From: Thermoproteota archaeon
Lineage (GTDB): Archaea > Thermoproteota > Thermoprotei > Gearchaeales > Gearchaeaceae
DNA length: 54,788 nucleotides
Reading direction: 5' to 3'
Assembly (NCBI GenBank): GCA_021324265.1
Contig: JAJPJK010000014.1
Span: 1 to 54,788, forward strand
The number at the start of each line of letters is the position of its first letter. Position 1 is the first letter of the stretch. The notes below the pieces were generated by a model. It worked only from the letters and a program-made list of their open reading frames with translations. It was not told the DNA's origin and did no database searches. This document shows, piece by piece, positions 25,944 to 35,729 of the stretch. The translations under genes were made by a program, and so were the position numbers.

Positions 25944-26882
25944 CTACTTAATTTTCTTCATTTTTTTGACAAGTTTTGGAATGAACTTGTGTATATCTGT
26001 AATAGCATAATAATCACAAAACTTAAAGAGAACAGAATCTGGATCTTCATTCAATGCTACTATCATTTTGGAACCTTGAATACCGCTAACATGGTCAATG
26101 TCTCCTACCACCCCTAACTCAAGCAAGACTTCAGGCTTTATTTTGAGATTTGAATATCCTACCCATTCTTTGAGCCAGTTCCTTGCAAAGATCGTTTTGT
26201 CCCCTACGATTTCTGCTTTCATCAATGTTGCAAGTTCATTGATATCTTTTAGTTCCTTCTCTTCATGGATGTTTTCACCTATGCATATTAAGCGATTTTT
26301 ATCGCTAAGTTCTCTGTAACGCATCGAAAGAACAGTTTTATCTCGAACAATTATCCTTGAATGTGTGATCTGTGCTTTGATTTCCTCTACTTGCGCTTGG
26401 GTATCAGAGAATTGCCCTTCAAAGTTCAACTCATCAAAGGAAATTATTGCGGGGAGATTTGCTTCGAGCGAAGATGTGAGAAGACCACCATATGAAGACT
26501 TTTCCGCCAATAACTTATTAGCCTCAACTCTGAAATCTCTGCAACCAACTATAAAGGGCGCTCCTATTTTTGAAGAAAGTCTTGCACCTATCTCTCTATC
26601 TTCGATCTTGTCGCCGAGGAAAATTATGTCGTATTTATATTTTTTGAAACATTCAAGTAAGGCATTTGCAAAACCTTCCATATCATAATTCATCAGATTG
26701 ATGTTCGTAACGATAAGAAGCTTATTTAGTTTTAGCTTTCTCAAGGATTCAATAATATCATCTCCGAAATAGTATCTAAAAGCTAATCCGTGTAGCTCAT
26801 CACCCTCTTTCAGATAGTGATTTGATTTGGAAACTAATCTAGCTAAAGAATCAAAATCGGTTGAGAAACAAGCAAACTTCAT
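25944..26882 (-). CDS. etfA: Electron transfer flavoprotein alpha subunit, divergent
   Basis: A 312-residue protein with an N-terminal alpha/beta domain and a C-terminal FAD domain ending DHVSGIQGSKMIVALNEDPDSVLFKFCDYYAITDIHKFIPKL, which is clearly the ETF alpha/FixB C-terminus (canonical HLAGM...IVAINKDPxAPIFxxADY). The segment before it, where the family has the flavin-contacting RxIGQTGKxV, reads NWLKEWVGYSNLKI, so the Gln-Thr pair is lost. It overlaps the upstream ETF beta gene by four bases; both are transcribed together. Partner dehydrogenases are probably the neighbours. FAD binding mode may be unusual. Confidence 0.88.
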   Translation of the reverse strand: MKFACFSTDFDSLARLVSKSNHYLKEGDELHGLAFRYYFGDDIIESLRKLKLNKLLIVTNINLMNYDMEGFANALLECFKKYKYDIIFLGDKIEDREIGARLSSKIGAPFIVGCRDFRVEANKLLAEKSSYGGLLTSSLEANLPAIISFDELNFEGQFSDTQAQVEEIKAQITHSRIIVRDKTVLSMRYRELSDKNRLICIGENIHEEKELKDINELATLMKAEIVGDKTIFARNWLKEWVGYSNLKIKPEVLLELGVVGDIDHVSGIQGSKMIVALNEDPDSVLFKFCDYYAITDIHKFIPKLVKKMKKIK

Positions 26883-27583
26883 TTCCTTATCAGATCTACT
26901 ATCTTATCAGCTAGATCGTCGTAGGAATTATACTCTATAAGCGTGGGCCTCTTGGATAAGTTATTCTTCGTCTCATTTACCTTTAACTTCTTCGCTATTT
27001 CCTTTATGCCAAGGAATTTGGAATCCCAAATAGTAACCTCTTTAGGTTTTACATCTCTAAGTATTGCTACTGAAGAATGAAGGGCATCGAGCATACTTAC
27101 TACCACAGGAACCCTAGATTCTTTGAGATAGATACTTTCATAATAAACACACTCACATATTATTCTGCTATCTTCACTCCATGCTCTGATTGCCCTAGGT
27201 ATGTGGGGCAAATTCAATTTGTCAGCCACTAAATACGGGAGTAGCCAATCAGGGTCATCTTGCAAATATTCACCGAACATTATCAAATCAAAAGGCCTAG
27301 ATTTCCTTATGGCTGAAATCAAGAGGTCGGCCTTAGAATATACATCCAAATTTGTGAACATATCATCGCTTAGCAATGTAGCATGAGTTGCACCATATAA
27401 TTGGCCTAGAAGACTCACCATCTGCTTATCGCCTATTGCAAAAACTTCTACATCTCCTCCTCTAAGTTTGATCATCTTGGAAGCTTCTGCGAGGGCTACT
27501 TTCTCAGAACGTTCAATATCTTCGTTGCTTGAATCCCTAAAAGTGCTTTCAACTGCTCTTCTAACGAATACAGCAATCCTCAT
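26879..27583 (-). CDS. etfB: Electron transfer flavoprotein beta subunit, divergent
   Basis: A 234-residue ETF beta/FixA-type protein. It starts MRIAVFVRRAVES, has ALAEASKMIKLRGGDVEVFAIGD and the adenine-binding region FDLIMFGEYLQDDPDWLLPYLVADKLNLPHI, which stands where the family has GxQSxDGDTGQVGPxLAExLGxP. The TGQV portion that binds AMP or FAD phosphate is replaced by DPDW. Order and spacing still make the assignment clear. It heads the two-gene operon with etfA and is divergent from the proline dehydrogenase gene. Confidence 0.87.
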   Translation of the reverse strand: MRIAVFVRRAVESTFRDSSNEDIERSEKVALAEASKMIKLRGGDVEVFAIGDKQMVSLLGQLYGATHATLLSDDMFTNLDVYSKADLLISAIRKSRPFDLIMFGEYLQDDPDWLLPYLVADKLNLPHIPRAIRAWSEDSRIICECVYYESIYLKESRVPVVVSMLDALHSSVAILRDVKPKEVTIWDSKFLGIKEIAKKLKVNETKNNLSKRPTLIEYNSYDDLADKIVDLIRK

Positions 27584-27607
27584 TAGACAATAGAATAAAT
27601 CAACTTT

Positions 27608-27615
27608 TTTAAATT
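27608..27615 (+). promoter_or_regulatory. TATA box of the proline dehydrogenase gene
   Basis: TTTAAATT is centred about 24 bases before the GTG at 27635. The spacing suits a leaderless transcript and supports that GTG as the start. Confidence 0.5.
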
Positions 27616-27634
27616 TACCACTCGAAAACTCTTA

Positions 27635-28480
27635 GTGAATTACGACTACTTAATACCATTCGTTAGAAGATGGGTAGCAGGAAAAACTCTGGAAGAAGCT
27701 ATTAACGTTGCTAAAAATGCGAATTCCAATGGATATTTCGTCGTACTTAATTATCTAGGAGAAGAATTAACCGACCCCAGTGAAATTAAGTTTACAGTTT
27801 TCGAATATAGGAGAATAATGGATAGAATAATAAGAGATAAAATTAATGCTGCAATTGCGTTGAAGCCTACACAGTTAGGTCTTTGCATGGGCGAAGAAAT
27901 CTACATAGAAAACTTAGCAGAGATCATCAATTATGCGAAAAAAAGGAACATCATGGTTTGGATAGATATGGAGAGATCAATATACTTAGATAGCACTATT
28001 AGAACATATTTAGATTTTCTCAAAGAATATAGAGAACTAGGCGTAGCGATACAAGCTTATATGAGAAATGCCATAGAGCTAGCTAAGCTGGTCGCAGAAA
28101 AAGATGGATTTATAAGGCTTGTTAAAGGTGCTTACAAAGAATCTCCTGAAATTGTTTTCACAGATAAGGAGGAGATAAGGGAAAACTACAAAAAAGTAAT
28201 GAAGTATCTTTTTGAAAAAAAAGTAAGGCTTGAGCTAGCTACTCATGACGAGAAACTTGTATATGAAGCGATTAAGCTAGTCTTGAAGACGAATCACAAC
28301 ATAGAGTTTGCATTTTTAAGAGGTATAAGAAACGATTTGAAAAGATGGCTGGTAAAAGAAGGAATGCGTGTCGTCGAATACATACCTTACGGCCCTTCTT
28401 GGAAGGATTATGTTTATAGAAGGATTAGGGAAAAGCGATCAAATATTTTATTGGCTCTTACTTCTGTATTTACTAAGTAA
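27635..28480 (+). CDS. Proline dehydrogenase (FAD barrel)
   Basis: A 281-residue single-domain PRODH, oxidising L-proline to pyrroline-5-carboxylate. The TIM-barrel motifs are all visible: IAIKPTQLG-like IALKPTQLGL, VWIDMERS, AIQAYMRNA, RLVKGAYKE, LATHDE, EFAFLRGIR and the C-terminal VVEYIPYGPSWKDYVYRRIRE with the arginines that bind the proline carboxylate. Length matches monofunctional archaeal and Thermus/Deinococcus enzymes. The start is a GTG with a TATA box upstream. The convergent archaemetzincin gene overlaps its 3' end by 33 bases. A pyrroline-5-carboxylate dehydrogenase is not in the window. ETF or a quinone may accept the electrons; this is inferred. Confidence 0.92.
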   Translation: MNYDYLIPFVRRWVAGKTLEEAINVAKNANSNGYFVVLNYLGEELTDPSEIKFTVFEYRRIMDRIIRDKINAAIALKPTQLGLCMGEEIYIENLAEIINYAKKRNIMVWIDMERSIYLDSTIRTYLDFLKEYRELGVAIQAYMRNAIELAKLVAEKDGFIRLVKGAYKESPEIVFTDKEEIRENYKKVMKYLFEKKVRLELATHDEKLVYEAIKLVLKTNHNIEFAFLRGIRNDLKRWLVKEGMRVVEYIPYGPSWKDYVYRRIREKRSNILLALTSVFTK

Positions 28481-28960
28481 TTTTTTGCAATCAGTACAGT
28501 ACCTTCGAGATTTTCTATCAGTATCCTCAATCGTGTTACTAAAATACATTACACAAGATCGATTTTTGCAATGCCCAAGACCTAGCATGTGACCTAGTTC
28601 ATGCATGACCTCTTTTTCCAGCCTTTCCAACATTTTGAAACGGTCTTCATCTAGCCCATAGAAACTCGTTTTCAATCTAGCTAAAGAAACAATTGCTTTA
28701 TTACCATATGCTACACCGAAACAATAATTGAACGCTGGAACGAATATATCAGGCTCAACGATTAAAAGATGAAGCTCATCCTTGTCTCCAAACATGTCGA
28801 AAATTTTCAATGCGTTATACTGATTCCTTTCTTTATTGAATGCACTTGCAAGGTCGATTTCTATATTTTTATGAGATACTTGTAAATATTCAAGCTCCTC
28901 TTTGATAATATTACTTAAATCGATAGCATCCATATTTGCGAAATATATTTGCAATCTCAT
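28448..28960 (-). CDS. amzA: Archaemetzincin zinc metalloprotease
   Basis: A 170-residue protein with the complete archaemetzincin zinc pattern: HELGHMLGLGH (His120, Glu121, His124, His130), directly followed by CKNRSCVM (Cys131, Cys136, Met138 of the Met-turn) and CTDC (Cys155, Cys158), the four-cysteine structural zinc site. It is a cytosolic metalloprotease of unknown substrate. Its ATG overlaps the stop of hjc in ATGA, so it is translated after the resolvase. Start choice follows that coupling. The 3' end overlaps the proline dehydrogenase gene by 33 bases. Confidence 0.95.
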   Translation of the reverse strand: MRLQIYFANMDAIDLSNIIKEELEYLQVSHKNIEIDLASAFNKERNQYNALKIFDMFGDKDELHLLIVEPDIFVPAFNYCFGVAYGNKAIVSLARLKTSFYGLDEDRFKMLERLEKEVMHELGHMLGLGHCKNRSCVMYFSNTIEDTDRKSRRYCTDCKKLLSKYRSKSQ

Positions 28961-29280
28961 GGCTTCCAGTTATTTTCTTTAACCACGTAATCTTTAACTT
29001 CATCAACCTTCATAAAAATCCACTCTCCATTATATACTGCTAGAACGGCTTCTTTTTTCTCATAGGCATCGAACATATCAAGCCATTCGAAAAGCCTTTT
29101 AACCTGTATCCCTTTTACCTTATTTTTCCCAAACTTAACCTCAAATACTGCTATTCTATTGCCTTTTGTTGCGATTACATCAATAACGCTAGCTGGAACC
29201 CGCTTACTTTTCCATCCTCTAGATTCTAAAAATTTTACAAGTTTTCTCTCGTATCGCTTTCCTTTTTCTCTTGCTGACAT
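28957..29280 (-). CDS. hjc: Holliday junction resolvase Hjc
   Basis: A 107-residue nuclease of the archaeal Hjc family, which cuts four-way DNA junctions during recombination. Catalytic residues of the PD-(D/E)xK-type core are in place: Glu11 in RYERKLVKFLESRGW, Asp34 in SVIDVIAT, and Glu47/Lys49 in FEVKFG. RVPASV is the usual loop between helix and strand. It is coupled to amzA by a four-base overlap and divergent from ileS. The fit to the family is good in length and motifs. Confidence 0.92.
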   Translation of the reverse strand: MSAREKGKRYERKLVKFLESRGWKSKRVPASVIDVIATKGNRIAVFEVKFGKNKVKGIQVKRLFEWLDMFDAYEKKEAVLAVYNGEWIFMKVDEVKDYVVKENNWKP

Positions 29281-29313
29281 ATAAATGCCTTCTTACTATA
29301 ATGAAATTATAAT

Positions 29314-32300
29314 ATGAAAATAAAGGTACTCAGCAACAAATATGACCCATTAACAGTGGAAGAAGAAGTGATAAGATTTTGGAATGACAACGACATTTAT
29401 AGAAAGATAAAGGAAAAGAATAAGGGTAAAAAGAAGTTCTACTTTCTTGATGGCCCTCCATATGTTACAAACCCAATCCATGTTGGGACTGCTTGGAACA
29501 AAATCATAAAAGATTCATATTTGAGGTTCTATAGACTGAAGGGTTATGATGTTTGGGATATACCGGGCTTCGATATGCATGGTTTACCAATAGAGGTTCA
29601 AGTTGAACAAAGGTTGAAAATCAATACCAAAAAAGATCTTGAAAGATTCGGAGTTGATAAATTCATCCAAGAATGCAGAGAGTTTGCTTTGAAGAACTTG
29701 AAAATACAGGAAAACCAATTCAGAGAACTGGGTGTTATGATGGATTGGGAAAATGCATACATGACTATAAAGAACGAATACATTGAAGCAGTATGGTATT
29801 TCATCAAAAAAGCACATGAAAAAGGGCTACTGTATAAAGGCAGTCGAGTTGTACATTGGTGCCCAAGATGCGAAACTGTGCTCTCAGGTTATGAAGTTGC
29901 GGAAGGCTACAAAGATAGAAGAGATCCTTCAATATACGTGAAGTTCAAATTACAAGATGAAAATGCGTATCTCCTTATCTGGACGACCACGCCTTGGACA
30001 CTTCCATCAAACGTTTCAGTTGCAGTGCACCCAAATGAAGATTACGTATATGCCGAAGATACGAATGGTGAAGTCATGATTTTTGCAGAAAAAAGGCTAA
30101 TTGAAATAGAGAAGGAAACAGGTCACAAGTTCAAGATCCTTAAAAAGATTAAAGGTAAAGAACTGGAAGGAAAGCGCTATATAATGCCTCTTGCTGCGAT
30201 TCTAGACCTTCAGAAAAAGATAGACCACAGAGTAATTTTGAGCGAAGAATTTGTCACTATGCTAGAAGGAACAGGTTGCGTCCATATGGCGCCTGGACAT
30301 GGTATCGAGGATTTCGAATTGGGTAAGCGTTACAATCTTCCTGCATTTTCACCTGTAGATTCTGCGGGAAGGTTTACAGAGGAGGTTGAAAATTACAAGG
30401 GCCAATATGTATTTGAAGCAAATAAAGTGATAATAGAAGACCTCAAAGCACTTAATGCTTTGCTTTATGCAGGAACAATCGATCACAGGTACCCGCATTG
30501 CTGGAGATGCAAAACTCCCTTAATCCTTAGAATGTCTGACCAATGGTTCCTCGATGTGCCTAAAATAAAAGATAGATTGATTGAAGAAGCAAAGAAGATA
30601 AACTGGGTACCGAATGGATCACTTGAAAACAGAGTGATTCCTTGGTTATCTAACGCACATGAATGGGCACTGAGCAGGCAGAGATACTGGGGGATACCCT
30701 TACCGATATGGGTATGTGAAAAATGTGACCACTTACACGTTATAGGAAGTCTTCAAGAACTATTGAGTAAGGCCATAAAATTGCCTTCTTCTCAAATAGA
30801 TCTCCACAAACCTTGGGTTGATGGTGTTGAGATAAAATGTGAAAAATGTGGTTCAACAGCAAAAAGAATACAAGATGTCCTCGATGTATGGGTGGATTCT
30901 GGCTCTGCCTCATGGGCAAGTCTAAGCTATCCTTCAAAAAATGATAATTTTGAAAGACTATTTCCAGCAGACTTCATAGTTGAAGGGCCTGATCAGATAA
31001 GAGGCTGGTTCTATAGCCTTCTTGTAGCAGGCACTGTTACACTAGATAGCGCACCTATGAAAAACGTGCTAATTCATGGATGGTCACTAGATGAAACTGG
31101 AAGAGCAATGCACAAGAGTTTAGGTAATGTTATTAATCCCGATGAGGTCATACCGAAATTCGGCAGAGATACGCTGAGAATTTACGAATTATCTAACACC
31201 ACATGGGAAGACTTAAAATTTTCTATGGCAAAATTGCAGGAATTCTTCAAAACCACTAACATTATCTGGAACACATTTTATTTCGCTTCACTTTACATGA
31301 ATATAGATAATTATGATCCTACAAAATTCCAAAATAAAGAAAATTTAGAGCCTGAAGATGTTTGGCTACTAAACAAGATAAATGAAGTGAAGAAAAAGGT
31401 TGAAGAGCATTTCCTAAAATTTGAGAACTTCGAAAGTCTCAGAATTTTACTCAACTTCATTGTCGATGATGTCAGCAGATGGTACATTAGGTTGATAAGA
31501 AGGAGAGTATGGATAGAAGAAAGCGATCCCTCAAAAGAAGCAGCGTACTATACCCTTTACAAAGCTCTGAAAGAATGGCTCATCATGTTTGCTCCTTTCG
31601 CACCATATATCACTGAAGCTATTTATCAAAAGATGTTTAGGGAAATAGAGAAAAAGGAAAGCGTTCATCTTTTAGATTGGCCTGTGGCAGAAGACTATGA
31701 TGCTGAACAACTTAAAGAAATGGAAATAGCTAAGGAAATAGTTTCCAAGGCTGCAGCACTAAGGATGAAAAGAGGGATAAAGTTAAGAAGACCTGTTAAA
31801 AGAGTTATAATCCTACCTAAAGATGGGGAAACAAAGAAAGTAATTCAAAAATATGCTAAACTGATAAAGGATCAAGTAAACACTAAAGAAATAATAATCG
31901 AAGAGGGTGATGAGAAGCTAGATGAATTAAAGGAACAAAAAGTGAAAATAAACTACGAGATCGCTGGGCCGTTGCTTAAAGGTAGCCTAAAAGATTTGGA
32001 AAATTATTTGAAAACATCAAGAATAAAGGAGCTCAAACAAGAATTGGAATCTAAAGGGGAGATAGAAATACGGATCAAGGATAAAACGATAAACTTAAGA
32101 AAAGATATGCTCAGTTTCACAGAAGAACTCAAAGAAGGTTTTGGAGGCATTGAATCTCAATACGGAAAGATATTCATAGACTTTGCCATTGATGAAGAAA
32201 TAATAGCAGAGAGTCTTACCAAGGAGGTCGTTAGGCGTATACAGATGATGAGGAAAATGGCTAACCTTAATGTAACTGAAAAGATAAAAGTAAAGATAAA

Positions 32301-32472
32301 AACTCCAAGCGATGAAGAAGCACGTCTCTTAAAAAGCAAGTTGGAATATCTTAAGAACGAAACTTTAAGCGATGAGATAGAAATACTCACCAAGGAAGCA
32401 GAGTTGAGCGGTATATTAGTTAGAGATTGGGAAATTGATGAAGAAATTTATTCCATAGCGATCTCAAGATGA
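29314..32472 (+). CDS. ileS: Isoleucyl-tRNA synthetase
   Basis: A 1052-residue class Ia enzyme. The HIGH-equivalent reads HVGT (56-59) in PIHVGTAWNKIIKDS, a form I recall as usual for archaeal and eukaryotic IleRS; the KMSKS-equivalent is AMHKSLGN. The CP1 editing domain has WTTTPWTLPSNVSVAVHP, zinc knuckles read CPRCE and CEKC...CEKCG, and the C-terminal extension is long, as in the archaeal/eukaryotic type. It is divergent from hjc. Nothing is broken and no mupirocin-specific judgement is made. Confidence 0.96.
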   Translation: MKIKVLSNKYDPLTVEEEVIRFWNDNDIYRKIKEKNKGKKKFYFLDGPPYVTNPIHVGTAWNKIIKDSYLRFYRLKGYDVWDIPGFDMHGLPIEVQVEQRLKINTKKDLERFGVDKFIQECREFALKNLKIQENQFRELGVMMDWENAYMTIKNEYIEAVWYFIKKAHEKGLLYKGSRVVHWCPRCETVLSGYEVAEGYKDRRDPSIYVKFKLQDENAYLLIWTTTPWTLPSNVSVAVHPNEDYVYAEDTNGEVMIFAEKRLIEIEKETGHKFKILKKIKGKELEGKRYIMPLAAILDLQKKIDHRVILSEEFVTMLEGTGCVHMAPGHGIEDFELGKRYNLPAFSPVDSAGRFTEEVENYKGQYVFEANKVIIEDLKALNALLYAGTIDHRYPHCWRCKTPLILRMSDQWFLDVPKIKDRLIEEAKKINWVPNGSLENRVIPWLSNAHEWALSRQRYWGIPLPIWVCEKCDHLHVIGSLQELLSKAIKLPSSQIDLHKPWVDGVEIKCEKCGSTAKRIQDVLDVWVDSGSASWASLSYPSKNDNFERLFPADFIVEGPDQIRGWFYSLLVAGTVTLDSAPMKNVLIHGWSLDETGRAMHKSLGNVINPDEVIPKFGRDTLRIYELSNTTWEDLKFSMAKLQEFFKTTNIIWNTFYFASLYMNIDNYDPTKFQNKENLEPEDVWLLNKINEVKKKVEEHFLKFENFESLRILLNFIVDDVSRWYIRLIRRRVWIEESDPSKEAAYYTLYKALKEWLIMFAPFAPYITEAIYQKMFREIEKKESVHLLDWPVAEDYDAEQLKEMEIAKEIVSKAAALRMKRGIKLRRPVKRVIILPKDGETKKVIQKYAKLIKDQVNTKEIIIEEGDEKLDELKEQKVKINYEIAGPLLKGSLKDLENYLKTSRIKELKQELESKGEIEIRIKDKTINLRKDMLSFTEELKEGFGGIESQYGKIFIDFAIDEEIIAESLTKEVVRRIQMMRKMANLNVTEKIKVKIKTPSDEEARLLKSKLEYLKNETLSDEIEILTKEAELSGILVRDWEIDEEIYSIAISR

Positions 32473-32510
32473 AAAGTTTAAGTAAATGAAGGAGTAAAGA
32501 TGCGTGCTAT

Positions 32511-33392
32511 ATGCATGCAGCAGTAATAGACCACAATACAACACCAACTTTTACAAGCCTGAGTATACTTAGATCGCTAAAGCAGCGATCCCACCATGCT
32601 TATTATTTGCCTATAGATAAACTATCATGCACAATATCCAAAGAAGGAGTGGAAGTTAAGTTTCAAGATAAATCCATCAAGATAATCGATGTCTTCTTTC
32701 TTAGAGCTATGGGGAATATCTTAAATTCAGAACGATTCGAGTACAGAGTAAATCTCCTTAAAAGTTTAGAAAGCATGAATAAGGTCATAATAAATCCCAT
32801 CGAAGGATATTTGAATGCAAGGAATAAGTTCACCTGTTTAAGTATGCTTGCAGCTAAAAACATCAATGTGCCTGAGACATTAATAACCGAGAGCGAGTTC
32901 ATGGCATATGATTTCATAAAAAAGATGGGGAAATGCGTAGTTAAGCCTATGATGGGATCTAGAGGAATAGGAAGTTTTTTAGTAGAGGATCCCGACTTGG
33001 CTTTTAGAAGATTACAAGAACTCAAAGAAAAAGGATATGCATTATACATACAAAGATACGTTAACAAGCCTGGCAGAGATTTACGAGTATTCGTTGTAGA
33101 TGGAGAGGTCATTGGCGTTATGGCTCGTGAATCTAACGGATGGAAAACCAACATTTATCAAGGAGCCAAAGGTATAGCTATTGAAGCTGATGAAGAATTG
33201 AAGGAATTAGCTATAAGGGTGAACCAAGAATTAGGCTTACTTTACAGCGGGATCGATATTGCAGAAGAAAACGGGAAGTATTACGTCCTAGAAGTAAATG
33301 CTTCGCCCATTTGGCTCGAATTCCAAAAAGTTACTAGGATAAATCCTGCGGAAAAGCTCGTCAATCTGGCAGAAAAGATCATAAAAAATTAA
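32511..33392 (+). CDS. RimK-family ATP-grasp amino-acid ligase
   Basis: A 293-residue ATP-grasp protein. The N-terminal Rossmann part ends in VFFLRAMGN. The ATP-binding core shows KCVVKPMMGSRGIGSFLV (the RimK/LysX glycine loop), YIQRYVNKPGRDLRVFVVDGEVIGVMAR and the metal-binding ENGKYYVLEVNASPIW. This family includes LysX/ArgX, the tetrahydromethanopterin ligase MptN, CofF and RimK, all of which add glutamate or a related amino acid. No LysW carrier is seen nearby, and the organism seems to use folate, so the substrate is undecided. It follows ileS by 38 bases on the same strand. Confidence 0.85.
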   Translation: MHAAVIDHNTTPTFTSLSILRSLKQRSHHAYYLPIDKLSCTISKEGVEVKFQDKSIKIIDVFFLRAMGNILNSERFEYRVNLLKSLESMNKVIINPIEGYLNARNKFTCLSMLAAKNINVPETLITESEFMAYDFIKKMGKCVVKPMMGSRGIGSFLVEDPDLAFRRLQELKEKGYALYIQRYVNKPGRDLRVFVVDGEVIGVMARESNGWKTNIYQGAKGIAIEADEELKELAIRVNQELGLLYSGIDIAEENGKYYVLEVNASPIWLEFQKVTRINPAEKLVNLAEKIIKN

Positions 33393-33463
33393 GATTTAAG
33401 CCGTTATTTTTTGGATTTTTCCATCAGATAACATATTTTATATTAAAAAAATGGGAGTACTCG

Positions 33464-33784
33464 ATGAAGATGATAACTAGCATCTACCTAGCCAACGTAG
33501 TTACATGGATACTGATATTTGCAATTGTAGCTATTGTAGTACAGAAAAAAGTAGGGGTTTTAGGTTTTACCATAGGTGTGGGCGGTGCATTGATGATATT
33601 GTTCTCTGTGCTCCAAGATGCCTATAATCTAGGTCCTACTTTTCTAGCGTACTTTCCATTGAATGCATACACTGTACCCATGGCCATAGCAACACCGAGT
33701 TTAATAACCGCACTCTTCGCTATAGTGAGCTTTCTGTCTACATTTTTCATCGAAAGAGAGTTTTACAAGAGCACTATAAGGTAG
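33464..33784 (+). CDS. Small three-helix membrane protein
   Basis: A 106-residue protein with about three membrane helices (residues 7-27, 31-50 and 72-95), a basic loop QKK between the first two and a charged C-terminus EREFYKSTIR. No motif is recognised. It lies alone between the RimK-like ligase and SahH, preceded by a T-rich stretch (33403-33421) and followed by a T-run. The hydrophobic pattern is regular enough to accept it as a gene. Confidence 0.6.
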   Translation: MKMITSIYLANVVTWILIFAIVAIVVQKKVGVLGFTIGVGGALMILFSVLQDAYNLGPTFLAYFPLNAYTVPMAIATPSLITALFAIVSFLSTFFIEREFYKSTIR

Positions 33785-33795
33785 ATAAAACAATC

Positions 33796-33802
33796 TTTTT
33801 TT
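33796..33802 (+). terminator. T-run terminator candidate
   Basis: Seven consecutive T in CAATCTTTTTTTAC, 12 bases after the stop of the small membrane protein gene and before ahcY. Archaeal RNA polymerase can stop at such T-runs without a hairpin. Weak evidence by itself. Confidence 0.35.
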
Positions 33803-33824
33803 ACTTTATTCTTTATACCTTTTT

Positions 33825-35066
33825 ATGCCTTACAAAATAAAGGATCCTAACTTAAGCGATAAAGGAGAATTGGATATATCGTGGGCTTCTTCAAGAATGC
33901 CAGTATTGAATTTAATAAGGAAAGAATTTGAAAAAGAAAAACCTTTTAGGTCAATTGTAATTGGGGCATGTCTTCACGTTACAAAAGAAACAGCAGTTTT
34001 AATGCTTACCTTGAAGGCCGGAGGCGCTGAGATATACTTAGCTGGCTCAAACCCGCTTTCTACACAGGATCATGTAGCAGCCGCACTCGTAAAAAACGGC
34101 ATAAACGTATTCGCATGGCGTAAAGAAACAGAAGAGGAATATTATTGGTGTATAGATAAAGTAATTGAAGCTAGACCGGATATAACATTGGATGACGGAG
34201 CAGATCTAACTGCAGAAATCCATAAAAAAGGTTTAAAAGTCAAAGGAGGCACGGAAGAAACTACTACTGGAGTTATAAGACTAAGAGCTCTTGAGAGAAA
34301 CGGCGAACTGAAGTATCCAATAATAAGCGTTAACGATGCATATACGAAGTTTATGTTTGATAACAGATATGGAACTGGACAGAGTACAATTGATGGCATA
34401 TTGAGGGCTACATCGGTGCTAATAACAGGAAAGAAATTCGTCGTATGTGGCTATGGTTGGGTTGGAAGAGGAATAGCTATGAGAGCAAAGGGGATGGGTG
34501 CTGATGTAATCGTTACAGAGGTTGATCCTATAAAGGCTCTTGAAGCTGCAATGGATGGTTACAGAGTGATGAGTTTGAGGGAAGCGGCAAGGATTGGAGA
34601 TATATTTGTGACAGCCACAGGAGATATTAATGTAATAAGAAGAGAACACTTTGAACTTATGAAAGATGGAGCGATACTTGCCAATTCAGGTCATTTCAAT
34701 GTGGAAATTTCAATTAAAGATCTTGAAAATTTGAGTGTAAATAAGAGAGAAATAAGGGAGAACGTACAAGAATACACCCTTAAGAATGGTAATAGGCTTT
34801 ATCTTCTTGGAGAAGGAAGATTGGTAAACTTAGCCTGCGCTGAAGGCCATCCTAGCGAAGTCATGGATCTCTCATTTTCCTTACAGGCACTTTCTGCAAG
34901 ATATTTAGTCGAGCAAAGTGAGAAGCTTGATATAAAGGTCCATAAAGTGCCATACGAGATTGATAAAAGAGTTGCAGAGCTTAAACTAAAGAGCCTAGGT
35001 ATCGAGATAGATAAGTTGACAGAAGAACAAGAACAATATTTAAGAAGTTGGACTTTAGGTACTTAA
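33825..35066 (+). CDS. ahcY: S-adenosylhomocysteine hydrolase
   Basis: Splits S-adenosylhomocysteine to adenosine and homocysteine, removing the product inhibitor of methyltransferases. The 413-residue protein has [33 protein letters not shown], the DDGADL loop, [10 protein letters not shown], the NAD-binding [27 protein letters not shown], and SGHFNVEI (with the conserved His). Length agrees with archaeal enzymes, which lack the bacterial insertion. Its last four bases overlap the convergent rnhB stop. Confidence 0.96.
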   Translation: MPYKIKDPNLSDKGELDISWASSRMPVLNLIRKEFEKEKPFRSIVIGACLHVTKETAVLMLTLKAGGAEIYLAGSNPLSTQDHVAAALVKNGINVFAWRKETEEEYYWCIDKVIEARPDITLDDGADLTAEIHKKGLKVKGGTEETTTGVIRLRALERNGELKYPIISVNDAYTKFMFDNRYGTGQSTIDGILRATSVLITGKKFVVCGYGWVGRGIAMRAKGMGADVIVTEVDPIKALEAAMDGYRVMSLREAARIGDIFVTATGDINVIRREHFELMKDGAILANSGHFNVEISIKDLENLSVNKREIRENVQEYTLKNGNRLYLLGEGRLVNLACAEGHPSEVMDLSFSLQALSARYLVEQSEKLDIKVHKVPYEIDKRVAELKLKSLGIEIDKLTEEQEQYLRSWTLGT

Positions 35067-35704
35067 AAATCTGTAAGTCTCGTTTCCGATATTCTTTTTA
35101 AACTCTTCCAAGTCCTCCGTACTTCCATAGGCAACTCATTTTTTTCAATACAGTGTTTGATGAATTCCACAGTTCTGGGATCGCTTGGATAGCCTGAACC
35201 AAAGTCACCATACTTTTCTTGAAGAAATTTTATCTCTTTATCTCTTGTTACCTTCGCAAGGATTGAGGCCGCGGATACTTGAATATATGTCTCATCTGCT
35301 TTGATCTCGCATATTATGTTATATTCTTTTCCGAGATATTTCTTAAGCATATTTAAAAAGCGCGCTGCATCGCGCATTGGAGAATCAATGTAAATTTCAT
35401 CAGCATAAATCTCAGAGATAATCTTTGCCATGTATTGAGCTTCAAGACCAGTTATCTTAAGTTTAGATGAAACAGCATCATCAATTTCTTTTGGACTCAC
35501 AATATATATTCTGTAGCCTTTTGCCAAATTCAGAATTGCATGATATAACTTTTCTCTTGAACGTACTGAAAGTTGCTTTGAATCCTTGACGCCCAACTCC
35601 TTCAACTTTAAAAGATCTTTTTCCTCAAAAGAACAACCAGCGATAACCATAGGACCTATAAGAGGGCCTCTTCCAGCCTCATCTATGCCAAGAGTTATCA
35701 TCAT
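35063..35704 (-). CDS. rnhB: Ribonuclease HII
   Basis: Removes RNA from RNA-DNA hybrids. The 213-residue protein begins with the signature [18 protein letters not shown] holding the catalytic Asp-Glu pair; further acidic residues are in IYIDSPMRD and [21 protein letters not shown] (the conserved Asp plus SAASIxAKVxRD block). [14 protein letters not shown] completes the family pattern. It is convergent with ahcY and divergent from nth 25 bases away. Intact. Confidence 0.96.
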   Translation of the reverse strand: MMITLGIDEAGRGPLIGPMVIAGCSFEEKDLLKLKELGVKDSKQLSVRSREKLYHAILNLAKGYRIYIVSPKEIDDAVSSKLKITGLEAQYMAKIISEIYADEIYIDSPMRDAARFLNMLKKYLGKEYNIICEIKADETYIQVSAASILAKVTRDKEIKFLQEKYGDFGSGYPSDPRTVEFIKHCIEKNELPMEVRRTWKSLKRISETRLTDF

Positions 35705-35729
35705 ATAATATGCGAACTTTACTAAAATA

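Noticed and set aside
29479-29490. IleRS HIGH motif reading HVGT and KMSKS reading AMHKS
   Set aside because: Archaeal and eukaryotic IleRS commonly have HxGT and related KMSKS variants, so I do not treat it as unusual, unlike the ValRS case.
32157-32393. Minus-strand hydrophobic open frame
   Set aside because: Shadow of ileS; codon pattern belongs to the synthetase frame.
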